In this document: positions 27,470-36,846 of the stretch, in pieces
Numbering within the stretch: the first letter of the stretch is position 1
How the letters are laid out: the number at the start of each line of letters is the position of its first letter
From: Acidimicrobiia bacterium
Lineage (GTDB): Bacteria; Actinomycetota; Acidimicrobiia; Acidimicrobiales; Aldehydirespiratoraceae
NCBI GenBank assembly: GCA_022828135.1
Contig: JAJEJB010000059.1
Span: 1 to 58,633 of the forward strand
Reading direction: 5' to 3'
DNA: 58,633 bases
Position numbers and translations under genes: made by a program
Notes under the pieces: model-generated
What the model saw: the letters and a program-made list of their open reading frames with translations, nothing else
What the model was told of the DNA's origin: nothing
The model's database searches: none

Positions 27470-29023
27470 CTAGATGCGGCGGTCCTGGCCCTGCCAGGAC
27501 TCGTCGCGCAGCAGGCGCTTGTAGAGCTTGCCCGTCTCGTCACGGGGCAGCTCGCCGCGGAAGTCGACCGTGCGGGGGCACTTGACCGAGGCCAGGCTGG
27601 CCCGGCAGTAGTCGATCAGCTCGCGCTCCATGGCGGCCGCGGCCTCGTCGCCGGCGGGCATCTCCATGGGCTGGACCACGGCCTTGGGCACCTCGCCCAG
27701 GTCGTCGTCGGGCACGCCGATGACGGCCACGTCCAGCACTGCGGGATGCATGGTCAGCAGGTTCTCGGCCTCCTGGGGGTACACGTTCACCCCGCCGGAG
27801 ATGATCATGTACGCCTTGCGGTCGGTCAGGTAAGGGAAGCCGTCTTCGTCCACCCGTCCCACGTCGCCGATGGTCGACCAGCCGTTGGGCAGCCGGGAGT
27901 TGCGGGTCTTCTCATCGTCGAGGTGGTACTCGAAGGTGTTCCCCTCACCGAAGTAGACGGCACCCTCCTCCCCGGCGGGCACCTCGGTGCCGGTGGCCTC
28001 GTCCACGATGTGGACCTCGCCGTTGATCGGGACTCCTACCGTGCCCTCGTGGGCCAGCCACTGCTCGCTGTCGCAGAAGGTTGCCCCGTTGCCCTCGGTG
28101 CCCGCGTAGTACTCGCTGATGATCGGTCCCAGCCACTCGATCATCCGGTGCTTGGCCTCCACCGGGCAGGGCGCGGCCGCGTGCAGCACAGAAACCAGCG
28201 ACGACAGGTCGTAGCGCAGCCGCTTCTCGTCGGGCAGTTTCAGCATCCGCACGAACATGGTCGGCACCACCTGGGTGTGGGTCACCGAGTAGCGCTCGAT
28301 CGCGGCCAGGAACTGCTCCGCGTCGAAGCGCTCCATGATCACCGCGGTGGAGCCGATCACATGGTTGGCCATGGTGAAGCGCAGCGGCGCGCCGTGGTAC
28401 AGGGGCGCCGGCGACAGGTAGACCGACTCGTCGGACATGGCGAGCAGCAGCACGCACATCATGGCCACCACCGACTCCACCTCCTCGATGGGCACCGCCT
28501 CGTAGGCGCTGAGCACACCCTTGGGGCGCCCGGTGGTGCCCGAGCTGTAGAGCATGTCGGTGCCGGCCACCCGGACCTCCAGCGGCTCCGGTGACGCTCC
28601 GGCCAGAGCCTGCTCGTAGCTGCCGTACCCTTCGATGACGTCGTCCATCATGAGCCTCAGCTCGACCCCGTCCATCCGGTCGACCAGCTCGGCGGCCTGC
28701 GCAGCCTTGTACTGCGACGTGATGAAGACCCGGGCGCCGCTGTTGTCGACGATGTAGGCGATCTCGTCGGTGGTGAGGCGGCTGCTAATGGGCGTGTAGA
28801 TCAGCCCGGCGTAGTGCGCCCCCCACATCAACGGCAGGAAGTTGCGGTGGTTCTCCAGGCACCAGGCCACATGGTCGCCGGGGGCCAGTCCGGCCTCCCG
28901 GAACAGGCGTGACACTTGGTTGGCCTCTGCGTCGAGCTGGGCGTAGGTGATCGTCTCGCCCGACCCGGCCATGATGACGGCCGGCTTGTCCGGGCTGGCA
29001 GCGGCATGTGCTCCTGGGTACAT
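27470..29023 (-). CDS. Acyl-CoA synthetase (AMP-binding, ANL superfamily)
   Basis: 517 aa from ATG 29023. P-loop-like YSSGTTGRPKG, YYAGTEGNG, hinge YLTDRKAYMIISGGVNVYPQE and the C-terminal catalytic Lys region ETGKLYKRLLR are all present, so both adenylation and thioesterification should work. It activates a carboxylic acid to its CoA thioester; substrate unknown. It is followed upstream, in transcription order, by an SDR and the MmgE/PrpD-Rieske-HisC genes, all minus strand. Confidence 0.93.
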   Translation of the reverse strand: MYPGAHAAASPDKPAVIMAGSGETITYAQLDAEANQVSRLFREAGLAPGDHVAWCLENHRNFLPLMWGAHYAGLIYTPISSRLTTDEIAYIVDNSGARVFITSQYKAAQAAELVDRMDGVELRLMMDDVIEGYGSYEQALAGASPEPLEVRVAGTDMLYSSGTTGRPKGVLSAYEAVPIEEVESVVAMMCVLLLAMSDESVYLSPAPLYHGAPLRFTMANHVIGSTAVIMERFDAEQFLAAIERYSVTHTQVVPTMFVRMLKLPDEKRLRYDLSSLVSVLHAAAPCPVEAKHRMIEWLGPIISEYYAGTEGNGATFCDSEQWLAHEGTVGVPINGEVHIVDEATGTEVPAGEEGAVYFGEGNTFEYHLDDEKTRNSRLPNGWSTIGDVGRVDEDGFPYLTDRKAYMIISGGVNVYPQEAENLLTMHPAVLDVAVIGVPDDDLGEVPKAVVQPMEMPAGDEAAAAMERELIDYCRASLASVKCPRTVDFRGELPRDETGKLYKRLLRDESWQGQDRRI

Positions 29024-29074
29024 CAACCCCGACGCTACTCGCGCCCGCAATGCGGGATGGCCGCGGACTCGCGC

Positions 29075-29863
29075 TCAGGCGGTGTAGCCGCCATCGACGG
29101 CCAGGTGCTGGCCGGTGATGTAGCCGGCCAGACCCGAGGCCAGGAAGCAGACCGCCTCGGCGACGTCGGCCGCGGTGCCGAAGCTGCCCATGGGAATGTT
29201 GGCCCGAGCCGCGTCTAGCGCCCTGTCGTCCAGGTCGCCCGAAGCCACCAGGCGCTGGGCCATGCCATCGCTCAGCATCCCGGGGCCGACGCTGTTGGCC
29301 CGCACGCCGAAGCGCCCCTCCTCCGCGGCCAGACCTCGAACCGCGGCCTCGACCGCGGCCTTGGGAACGGTGCTCAAGCCGTCGCGCACCGGGAACCGTC
29401 CGAGACCGGCCGTGGTGACGGCCACGATGCTGCCCCTGGACTGGCGCAGGTGAGGCAGCGCGGCTGACGCCGCGGCGAAGAACCCGGCCGCGTCGGCGTC
29501 CAGTTGAGCCCTCATTGCCGCGGACGCTGTCCGGCTCATGTGCATCTGCGGGACGTGGGGGCCGGCCGCGTACACCAGCGTGTGCAGGCCGCCCGCCGCG
29601 CCGGCCAACTCCGCAACTGCCGCGGCCACCTCCTCGTCATCGGTGAGGTCGACGGCTGCGAGCCAGCTCCGGCGACCAAGTCGCTCGATCTCGGCCGCGG
29701 TGGCGGCGGCCGAGTCGGCGTTGCTGCGGTACGTGAGGGCCACGTCGCTGCCGCGGGCGGCCAACTCCGCCGCGATCACCGAGCCGAGACCGCCGCTGCC
29801 CCCCACCACCAGCGCAGCACCGTCACAGGCTTCGAAGTCCCCCCTCAGATCGAGCTCGCTCAT
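29075..29863 (-). CDS. SDR-family protein lacking the catalytic tyrosine
   Basis: 262 aa from ATG 29863. The nucleotide motif GGSGGLG and the ending FLASGLAGYITGQHLAVDGGYTA are normal for SDRs. The active site reads TTAGLGRFPVRDGLSTVPK: the position four before the Lys is Ser instead of Tyr, and the FabI-type Tyr at minus seven is also absent. It may be non-catalytic, use another residue, or serve as a binding partner. It sits between an acyl-CoA synthetase and an MmgE/PrpD protein in one minus-strand run. Confidence 0.88.
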   Translation of the reverse strand: MSELDLRGDFEACDGAALVVGGSGGLGSVIAAELAARGSDVALTYRSNADSAAATAAEIERLGRRSWLAAVDLTDDEEVAAAVAELAGAAGGLHTLVYAAGPHVPQMHMSRTASAAMRAQLDADAAGFFAAASAALPHLRQSRGSIVAVTTAGLGRFPVRDGLSTVPKAAVEAAVRGLAAEEGRFGVRANSVGPGMLSDGMAQRLVASGDLDDRALDAARANIPMGSFGTAADVAEAVCFLASGLAGYITGQHLAVDGGYTA

Positions 29864-29867
29864 GGCA

Positions 29868-31289
29868 TCAGCGTGCCCCGGACGCATCCGCCCGCCAACT
29901 GGAGCGCAGAAGGCGGGTCAGTTCACGCACGGAGCGATCCGGTAGCGAGCGAACGGCCTCGGGGATGCCTGGATCGAGGCGACCGCCGGCCAGCGTGTGG
30001 AACTTGCGTTCTATCTCGGCATCGCTGAGCGGGTCGTGCATCGATCCTCGCTGGCCGTGGACGGTTCGCTCCAGCACCCGGCCATCGGTCGTTGTGATCT
30101 CCACCCGTGCCCCCTGCTTCCACGCGTAGGTGGCGTCGAAGGCGGGCTCGGGCACCGTCGTGGCCACCTTGGCCTGCAGGGCTGCCAACGCCGGGTGGGC
30201 GATGCGGTCGGGATGATAGGTGTCGGGGTCAGCCGGATCGGCCAGCACCGCGGCCGCGATGTTGAACCGGGCGGAGTACTGGGCGGCCATCACCGACGTA
30301 GTGCCGTCCATGTCGTTCAGTTCGGCGACCTTGGTCGGACCGTGCACCGCGATGCCGTCGATCTGCTCGGCGGTAATGCCTTGGGCGGCCACCAGCTCCG
30401 CGGTGGCCTGGATCATGGCATGGACGTCGCTGCAGGCCGCGTAGGGCTTGACCGTGATCTCGTCGATCATCCAGCGCTCGCCGAGCCCTCGGACAAGCAT
30501 CTCGGGGCGGGGATCGTCGGTGAACACCCGGCAGAACCCGTAGGTTCCGGCCAGACCGTCACTGGCCCCCTCGAACCCGTCCGCGGCCAGCGAGGCGGCC
30601 ATGATGCCGCCCTCGGCGGCCCGTCCCGCGTGGATCCGCTTGGCCATCCCGCCCGAGGCCGCGAACTCCATCGTCCCCGAGGCGAGCGAGACGCCGATGC
30701 CGAAGGCGTCGTTCAAGCGGGCCGCGTCGAAGCCGTGGAGGTGGGCGGCCGCCGCGGCCGCGCCGAACACTCCCGACATCGAGGTGGGATGGAAGCCGGC
30801 CAGCATGTGCGAGAGAGGACCGACCGCCAGACCGGCCCTTCCCATGGCCTCATACCCGACCACCACCGCCTCCAGGAAGGCCAGACCGGAGGCGCCGGTC
30901 TCCTCGGCCACCGCGAGGGCGGCCGGCACCACCACCGCACCGGGGTGGTTGACGGCCTCCTCGTGGACGTCGTCGAGTTCAAAGGCGTGGGCTGCCGTGC
31001 CGTTGGCAAAGGCAGCCATGGCCGGCGAGGCACCCTCATCCCATCCCACAACAGTGCAAGCTCCCCCGCCGCCGGTGGCTAGGGCGTGACGGGCCGCGGC
31101 CTGCGACCAGGGTTGTTCCGCCCCGTAGGCGATGGCACCAAGGGTGTCGATCACGCAGTTGCCCGCGACCGCCATGCGCTCGGGCGCGATGCCTCCCCCG
31201 AGGCTGCTTAGAAACTCGGCCAGCTCAGCCGACCGCGAGCCGCTCTCAGTCTCAGAGGTCTCGGAGCCCGAGAGCGGAGAGTCCGCCAT
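29868..31289 (-). CDS. MmgE/PrpD-family protein
   Basis: 473 aa from ATG 31289. The family includes 2-methylcitrate dehydratase, cis-aconitate decarboxylase and many unassigned proteins. Matching blocks: NCVIDTLGAIAYGAEQPWS, FANGTAAHAFELDDVHEEAVNHPGAVVVPAALA, and KPYAACSDVHAMIQATAEL (the conserved KPYPxCxxxH region). The start overlaps the Rieske gene stop, and the stop lies 4 bp before the SDR start. It shares an apparent operon with a Rieske oxygenase and an aminotransferase, which gives no direct substrate. Confidence 0.9.
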   Translation of the reverse strand: MADSPLSGSETSETESGSRSAELAEFLSSLGGGIAPERMAVAGNCVIDTLGAIAYGAEQPWSQAAARHALATGGGGACTVVGWDEGASPAMAAFANGTAAHAFELDDVHEEAVNHPGAVVVPAALAVAEETGASGLAFLEAVVVGYEAMGRAGLAVGPLSHMLAGFHPTSMSGVFGAAAAAAHLHGFDAARLNDAFGIGVSLASGTMEFAASGGMAKRIHAGRAAEGGIMAASLAADGFEGASDGLAGTYGFCRVFTDDPRPEMLVRGLGERWMIDEITVKPYAACSDVHAMIQATAELVAAQGITAEQIDGIAVHGPTKVAELNDMDGTTSVMAAQYSARFNIAAAVLADPADPDTYHPDRIAHPALAALQAKVATTVPEPAFDATYAWKQGARVEITTTDGRVLERTVHGQRGSMHDPLSDAEIERKFHTLAGGRLDPGIPEAVRSLPDRSVRELTRLLRSSWRADASGAR

Positions 31290-32350
31290 CACACCCCGTC
31301 GCCGAGCGACTCCAGCAGTAAGTCCTGGAGGTGGCGCACCGAGTTCTCGCTGTGCACCCCGCACACGCCGCTCGGGTCCTCGATCAGCGGGCCCGGGCGA
31401 TAGCCGCGGCTGGCCATGCCCCGCTGGACCGACTCGACAATCACGAAGTCCTCATGGGCTGTGTTGTCCCACTCCTCGGCTATGAGTCTCGACTGCTCGT
31501 CGGTGAGCTCCGTGCTCGGGAACCACCATTCGCGGATCAACCGCGTGCGGTCGACGGCGAGCGGTACCCAGCGGAAGGTGTTGATGACCTGGCCCGGATA
31601 GCACTGGATGGACGAGACGGGCCAGGTGTAGAACGAGCCATAGCCGTTCGCCTCCTCCGTCGAGCCGAGTCCGCCGTCCGGCCTCGGCCCCTCGGCGGTG
31701 TGGTGGATCACGTCGCCGTGCATCGAGATCCGGTAGCTGCCGGGCGAGATCACCCCGGCGGTGAACCACTTGTGCACGTTGGGGCAGTGGTAGCACTCGT
31801 TGTAGTTCTCCACCACGACCTTCCAGTTGGCCTGCACCTCGTGGGTGTTGCGGGCGGCCAGCACGCGGTGGGCTGTGTCGGGGGCGAGAGCAAGCAGTTC
31901 GTCCTCGACTCCAGGGACCGTCTCCGACAGCGGCGCGGCACCGGGGTCAAGGTTGACGAACATGAACCCGCCCAGGGTCTCCAGGCGTACTCCGGGCACG
32001 CAGATGTCGCCGACACTCTCGCCCCGGGCGTGCAGCAGCCGTCCGTCGAGCCCGTAGGTCCAGGCGTGGTAGGGGCAGGTGATCTGGTCGACCCGCACCT
32101 GCTCAGCGTTGACCAGCTGGTGGCCGCGGTGCTGGCACACGTTGTACATCGCCCGCAGCACACCGCCGTCGTTCGCGACCAGCACGCTCTCGTCGCCGAC
32201 CTCTGCGGTGATGATCGTGCCCGGTTCGGCGACCTCCGAGACGTGCCCCACCATCACCCAGCTCCGGGCGAAGATCTGCTCCAGTTCGACGGCGAACACC
32301 TCCGGGTCAGTGTAATACCTGGCTGCGAGCCCACGCTGGCGGGCGGTCAC
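31289..32350 (-). CDS. Rieske [2Fe-2S] oxygenase, betaine/carnitine monooxygenase-like (second copy)
   Basis: 353 aa. Rieske ligands are C72-x-H74 and C92-x-x-H95; the mononuclear iron site is E181 with H188-x4-H193 (ENYNECYHCPNVH). Closest in layout to GbcA/CntA-type amine oxygenases. It overlaps the HisC-like gene by 4 bp and the MmgE/PrpD start at 31289. A DMGDH-like gene is divergent 1.2 kb away, repeating the pairing at 321-4184. No reductase is adjacent. Confidence 0.92.
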   Translation of the reverse strand: MTARQRGLAARYYTDPEVFAVELEQIFARSWVMVGHVSEVAEPGTIITAEVGDESVLVANDGGVLRAMYNVCQHRGHQLVNAEQVRVDQITCPYHAWTYGLDGRLLHARGESVGDICVPGVRLETLGGFMFVNLDPGAAPLSETVPGVEDELLALAPDTAHRVLAARNTHEVQANWKVVVENYNECYHCPNVHKWFTAGVISPGSYRISMHGDVIHHTAEGPRPDGGLGSTEEANGYGSFYTWPVSSIQCYPGQVINTFRWVPLAVDRTRLIREWWFPSTELTDEQSRLIAEEWDNTAHEDFVIVESVQRGMASRGYRPGPLIEDPSGVCGVHSENSVRHLQDLLLESLGDGV

Positions 32351-33459
32351 GGCAGGTCCGCCAGGGCGTCCACAAGTCGGTCCATGCGATCGGGCCGGTT
32401 GGCGTCGCAGCGCAGGAAGCGCCGGTCGAGGCCCCGGAACGACACCGAGCCGTCCTTGACGATCACTCCTCGCTCCAGGAGTCCCTCGAACACGGTGGTG
32501 GAGTCGGTGCCCGGATCCAGGATCTCCACCAGGAAGAAGTTGGACCGGCTGCCCGGAACCATCCGGAAGCGGTCGAGTTCGGCGAAGCGGCCCTGCGCAT
32601 GGTCCCGACCCTTCGAGATCATCGCCACGGTGGCGTCGAGATGGTCCTTGTCGTCGAGGGCGGCAGCCGCGCCGGCCGTCTGGAGAACCCCCATGTTCCA
32701 GGTCGGCTTGACCGCCAGGCAGGCGTCGACCACCGGCTTCGGTCCAACCCCGAAGCCGACCCGGAGGCCCGCCAGCCCGAACGCCTTGGAGAAGGTGCGC
32801 AGCACCACCAGGTTGTCATAGTCGTCGACCAGGTGGATGTACCCACCAGTGTCCGAGTAGTGCACGTAGGCCTCGTCGAGGACCACCAGCGCGGTGGGTG
32901 CCGCCTCGACGACGCGCCGCACCTCGCGCTCGGTCATCCATGTGCCCGAGGGGCTGTGCGGGTTGGTGACGAACACGATCCTGGTGTCTTCGCTGATGGC
33001 GTCGATGTAGGCGTCGACGTCCACCGCCATCGTGGCTCGGTCGGTGGCCTCGTGCACCAGGACGGGGACGCGGCCCTCGGCCTCGGCGAACAGGTGGTAG
33101 ATCGGGAAGCACGGGCCGGGCATCTGGATGAGCCCGCCCGGTTCGCAGAACGCCCGGATCAGCCACGAGATGATCTCGGTCTCGCCCGCGCCGCACATGA
33201 TCCGCTCGGGCTCGATGCCGTAGACGAGCGAGATCTTCTCTCGCAGCGGCTCGGCCGTCCAGGACGGGTACAGGTGCAGGTCGTCCAACCGCTCCCGGAT
33301 TGCCTGCACCGCCAGCGGCGATGCCCCCAGGGGATTCTCCGCGGAGCCGAGCTTGGCGATGTCGTCGGCGCTGATCCCGTAGCGCTCGGCCACATGGTCG
33401 GCGGGCAGGCCGGGCACGTAGAACTCCGGAGCAGCCAGAGCAGGGTGCGAGAAGTGCAC
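32347..33459 (-). CDS. HisC-like class I/II PLP aminotransferase
   Basis: 370 aa, GTG start with GGAGG nine bases upstream. PLP-Lys motif FSKAFGLAGLRVG, conserved GAGETEIISWLIRAFCEPG, NPHSPSGTW and DEAYVHY all match the histidinol-phosphate aminotransferase subgroup. It has no histidine-biosynthesis neighbours. Operon-like placement with a Rieske oxygenase suggests it processes an amino-acid-like intermediate, not histidinol phosphate. Divergent from the DMGDH-like gene. Confidence 0.9.
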   Translation of the reverse strand: MHFSHPALAAPEFYVPGLPADHVAERYGISADDIAKLGSAENPLGASPLAVQAIRERLDDLHLYPSWTAEPLREKISLVYGIEPERIMCGAGETEIISWLIRAFCEPGGLIQMPGPCFPIYHLFAEAEGRVPVLVHEATDRATMAVDVDAYIDAISEDTRIVFVTNPHSPSGTWMTEREVRRVVEAAPTALVVLDEAYVHYSDTGGYIHLVDDYDNLVVLRTFSKAFGLAGLRVGFGVGPKPVVDACLAVKPTWNMGVLQTAGAAAALDDKDHLDATVAMISKGRDHAQGRFAELDRFRMVPGSRSNFFLVEILDPGTDSTTVFEGLLERGVIVKDGSVSFRGLDRRFLRCDANRPDRMDRLVDALADLP

Positions 33460-33548
33460 ATCCGCCTCCTGTGTCCTGTCCTGACGCCGTCGGTTGCCGG
33501 CGCTTGATCACGTAGTTTGCCCGATCCGAGGGGATAAGTTCCGCACCG

Positions 33549-36014
33549 GTGACTGCAGGACTGCCGGACTCGGCCCAGGTGGTGATCATCGGAGGCGGCA
33601 TCTGCGGGGCCAGCGTGCTGCACCACCTCGCCCACGAGGGATGGACCGACACCCTCCTCGTCGAGAAGGCCGAGCTCACCTCGGGCTCGACCTGGCACGC
33701 GGCGGGCCAGGTCACCCACTCGGTGTCGAGCTACGCACTGGCCGAGTTCCGCCGCTACGCCTGCGAGCTGTACGCCTCGCTGGAGGACGAGAGCGGCGTG
33801 GCCACCTCCTGGCATCGCAGCGGCAGCCTGCGGGTGGCCTACAACACCGAGGAGGTCGACTGGCTGAGGGCCCAGCTCGGCCCGGCCACCTACGTGGGCA
33901 ACGCCATGGAGTGGGTCTCGCCGTCGACGATCGCTCAGCTCCATCCGTTCTACGTGACCGACGGGATGCTCGGCGCGGTCCACACCCCCGACGACGGCCA
34001 TGTCGACCCCGCCGGCGCGGCCAACGCCATGGTCCGGGCCGCCCGCAACCTGGGTGCGGCCGTCAGCCGGCGCAACCGGGTGCTGGGCATCAGGCGGCGG
34101 CGAGACGGCGGCTTCGACGTGGACACCGAGCGGGGCACCGTGCACGCCGAGCACGTCGTGAACGCGGCCGGCTGCTACGCGCACCGGGTGGCTCGCATGG
34201 TCGGGCTCGACGTGCCCATCGCCAACGTGCTGCACACCTACCTGCTCACCGAGCCGGTGCCCGAGTTCGGCGACCTCGACCGCGAGCTGCCGGTGGTGCG
34301 CGACGACTACGTGTCGGGCTACCTGCGCCAGGAGCAGCAGTCCGGCCTGATCGGGATCTACGAGCAGACCGGCGCCGAGGCCGTCTGGCACGACGGCGAC
34401 GGACCGGACTGGTCGCTGGAGAACCCGCTGTTCGACGCCGATTTCGACCGGGTCGGACCATGGCTGGCCCGGGCGTTCGAGCGGATGCCGGTGCTGGAGC
34501 CGCTGGGCATCAAGCAGGTGATCTGCGGCGCCATCTCGTACCCGCCCGACGGGGAGCCCCTGCTGGGCCCGTCGGGTGTGCCCAACTTCTGGCAGATGGT
34601 CGGCGTGCAGGTCGGCATCGCCGACGGTCCGGGCCTGGGCCGGGAGCTGGCCCGCTGGATGGTCCACGGCACCACCGGCGTGAGCGTGCGGGCCTACGAC
34701 GCCCGCCGGTTCGGCTACATCGACCGCGCCGACATCATGTCCTACGGCCGGGTGAAGGGGGCCGAGGACCACCAGTACCGCCACCAGACACCACTGCCCG
34801 GCCTCGAGCGGCCGGCCGGACGGCCCTATCGCACCACCCCGTTGTACGGGCGCCTGCACGCCAAGGGCGCGGTGTTCACCCAGGTCTACGGCTGGGAGCG
34901 GCCCAAGTGGTTCCCGGCCGTGTCCGGACTGCCACAGCAGGACACGGTCTCGTTCCGCCACACCGGCTGGTTCGACACGGTGGGCGAGGAGTGCCGGGCC
35001 GTGCGCGAACGGGTCGGGATCCTCGACGCCACCGCCTTCGCCAAGTTCGACCTGATCGGCCCCGACGCAGCCGCGGTGCTCGACCGCCTCACCACCAACA
35101 CCGTTCCCGCGGTGGGACGCATCGGCCTGACATACCTGCTGACGCCGCAGGCCCGAGTCGAGAGCGAACTGACCGTCACCCGCATGGCGGCCGACCATCT
35201 CTACCTGGTGTCGGCCGCCGCCGGCGAGGGCAAGGATCGGGAGTTCTTCGAGACGCACTGGCCCGACGGCGCCGACGCCGAACTGGTGACCCGGTCGATG
35301 GAGCTGGGGGTGCTCAACGTCACCGGGCCCGAAGCCCGGCGACTGCTCGCCGGCCTCACCGACGCCGATCTGGGCAACGAGGCCTTCGGATGGCTGCGGG
35401 CGAAGGTCATCTCGGTGGCCGGCGTGCCGAACGTGCGGGCTCTGAGGGTGGGGTTCACCGGGGAGCTCGGCTGGGAGCTTCATGTGCCCGTCGAGGATCT
35501 CGGCACCGTCTACGACGCTCTGTGGGCTGCAGGCGAGCCGTTGGGAGTGGCCGACGCAGGCAACCACGCTCTGGACTCGCTGCGCATGGAGAAGCGCTAT
35601 CTCACCAGCCGCGAGCTCACTCACGACGTGAACCCGGACGAGGCCGGGCTGCACCGGTTCGTTAAGGTCGACAAGGGCGACTTCGTGGGCCGCGACGCGC
35701 TGCTGGCCCGCCGGGCCGGGGCCGCCTCGGGTGAGGAGCCCTACCGGTGGCGGCTCGCCTACCTGGCCGTGGATGCGGACGACGCCGACGTCCACGCAGC
35801 CGACGGCGTCTACGCCGGCGGGCGGACTGTGGGCCTCGTGACCTCCGGCGCCTACGGCTTCCACATCGGCCGGAGTCTGGCCTTCGCCTATCTGGCCCCC
35901 GAGCACGCCGAGCCCGGCACCGCACTCGAGGTCCGGGTTGTTGGTGATCGGCGGCCCGCCCGCGTGCTGGGCGAGGCCGTCCACGATCCGACGAACACCC
36001 GACTGCGGGCCTAG
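33549..36014 (+). CDS. Dimethylglycine/sarcosine dehydrogenase-like FAD oxidoreductase with GcvT domain (second copy)
   Basis: 821 aa, GTG start. FAD motif GGGICG (15-20) and GSTWH with His50, the covalent-flavin His of the family, are present. The C-terminal GcvT domain includes GFTGELGWELHVPVED and GLHRFVKVDKGDFVGRDALLARR. Oxidative N-demethylation with transfer of the one-carbon group to folate is inferred. It is divergent from the HisC-Rieske genes and followed by a sulfotransferase 20 bp later. Clearly paralogous to 321-2873. Confidence 0.93.
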   Translation: MTAGLPDSAQVVIIGGGICGASVLHHLAHEGWTDTLLVEKAELTSGSTWHAAGQVTHSVSSYALAEFRRYACELYASLEDESGVATSWHRSGSLRVAYNTEEVDWLRAQLGPATYVGNAMEWVSPSTIAQLHPFYVTDGMLGAVHTPDDGHVDPAGAANAMVRAARNLGAAVSRRNRVLGIRRRRDGGFDVDTERGTVHAEHVVNAAGCYAHRVARMVGLDVPIANVLHTYLLTEPVPEFGDLDRELPVVRDDYVSGYLRQEQQSGLIGIYEQTGAEAVWHDGDGPDWSLENPLFDADFDRVGPWLARAFERMPVLEPLGIKQVICGAISYPPDGEPLLGPSGVPNFWQMVGVQVGIADGPGLGRELARWMVHGTTGVSVRAYDARRFGYIDRADIMSYGRVKGAEDHQYRHQTPLPGLERPAGRPYRTTPLYGRLHAKGAVFTQVYGWERPKWFPAVSGLPQQDTVSFRHTGWFDTVGEECRAVRERVGILDATAFAKFDLIGPDAAAVLDRLTTNTVPAVGRIGLTYLLTPQARVESELTVTRMAADHLYLVSAAAGEGKDREFFETHWPDGADAELVTRSMELGVLNVTGPEARRLLAGLTDADLGNEAFGWLRAKVISVAGVPNVRALRVGFTGELGWELHVPVEDLGTVYDALWAAGEPLGVADAGNHALDSLRMEKRYLTSRELTHDVNPDEAGLHRFVKVDKGDFVGRDALLARRAGAASGEEPYRWRLAYLAVDADDADVHAADGVYAGGRTVGLVTSGAYGFHIGRSLAFAYLAPEHAEPGTALEVRVVGDRRPARVLGEAVHDPTNTRLRA

Positions 36015-36033
36015 ACGGAGGGGAGCGAAGCCG

Positions 36034-36801
36034 GTGATTCCGATCCTGGCGCTGTGGGCGGTGCCCCGGTCGACCTCGACCGCCTTCGAGCGGATGGTGA
36101 AGCAGCGCGGCGATCACGAGATCGCGCACGAGCCCTTCGGCGAGGTCTGGTACTCGATCGGCAACGACACCCGCCCGCCCGAGAGCCACATCCAACACCG
36201 GCCGGAACTCAGCTACGAGTCGGTCTGGGAGGAGCTGGTGGCAGCCGCTAGGCGGGGACCCGTATTCATGAAGGACTTCCCCCACTACGTCACTCACATG
36301 CACGAATGGGTGGCACCTCCCACCGCTCCCGGCGACGCGGAAGTGCCGTTCCTCGACGCGTTCAACCACTCCTTCTTGATCCGCGACCCAGCCAAGACAC
36401 TCACCTCGATGTACGGCCAGTGGACGGACTTCACCCTGGACGAGACGGGTTTCGCCGAGCAGCGGGCGCTGTTCGACCGGCTGACACGGCGGATCGGGGC
36501 CCCGCCTCCCGTCATCGACGCTGACGACATGCTGGACGACCCCCGCGGCATGACCGCGGCGTGGTGCGAGGCGGTGGGGATCGAGTTCAAGCCGGAGGCG
36601 CTTCAGTGGGGCACCACCGACGCGTCCGAACTCACCTGGTACGAGACCGGCACCTGGCACGCCAATCTCGCTGAGTCCACGACGCTGTCGCGCCAGAAGC
36701 GCGAGTATGTGGCCATCGACCACAATCAACTCCTCAGAGACGCTTACGCCGCCTGCCTGCCCCACTACCAGGCCATGCACGCCTACCGGCTCGCACCATG
36801 A
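36034..36801 (+). CDS. Sulfotransferase-family protein
   Basis: 255 aa from GTG 36034, preceded by ACGGAGGGGAG. The PAPS-binding loop is WAVPRSTSTAFERM (5'-phosphosulfate binding) and FLIRDPAKTLTSMY resembles the 3'-phosphate motif. Probably transfers sulfate to a small molecule, or is a related nucleotide-binding member. Unusual neighbour for an amine dehydrogenase, 20 bp downstream of it. Confidence 0.87.
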   Translation: MIPILALWAVPRSTSTAFERMVKQRGDHEIAHEPFGEVWYSIGNDTRPPESHIQHRPELSYESVWEELVAAARRGPVFMKDFPHYVTHMHEWVAPPTAPGDAEVPFLDAFNHSFLIRDPAKTLTSMYGQWTDFTLDETGFAEQRALFDRLTRRIGAPPPVIDADDMLDDPRGMTAAWCEAVGIEFKPEALQWGTTDASELTWYETGTWHANLAESTTLSRQKREYVAIDHNQLLRDAYAACLPHYQAMHAYRLAP

Positions 36802-36846
36802 TCGGATCTGTCGGCCGCCGTGACCGATTCTGAGGGGCCCTCGGTC

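Noticed and set aside
32347..33459. Histidine-biosynthesis role (hisC) for the aminotransferase
   Set aside because: No his genes are nearby and the gene overlaps a Rieske oxygenase; only family-level naming is justified.
33159..35984. 941-codon minus-strand frame opposite the second DMGDH-like gene
   Set aside because: His/Gly/Arg-rich composition typical of a GC-driven shadow frame; the plus strand carries all conserved motifs.
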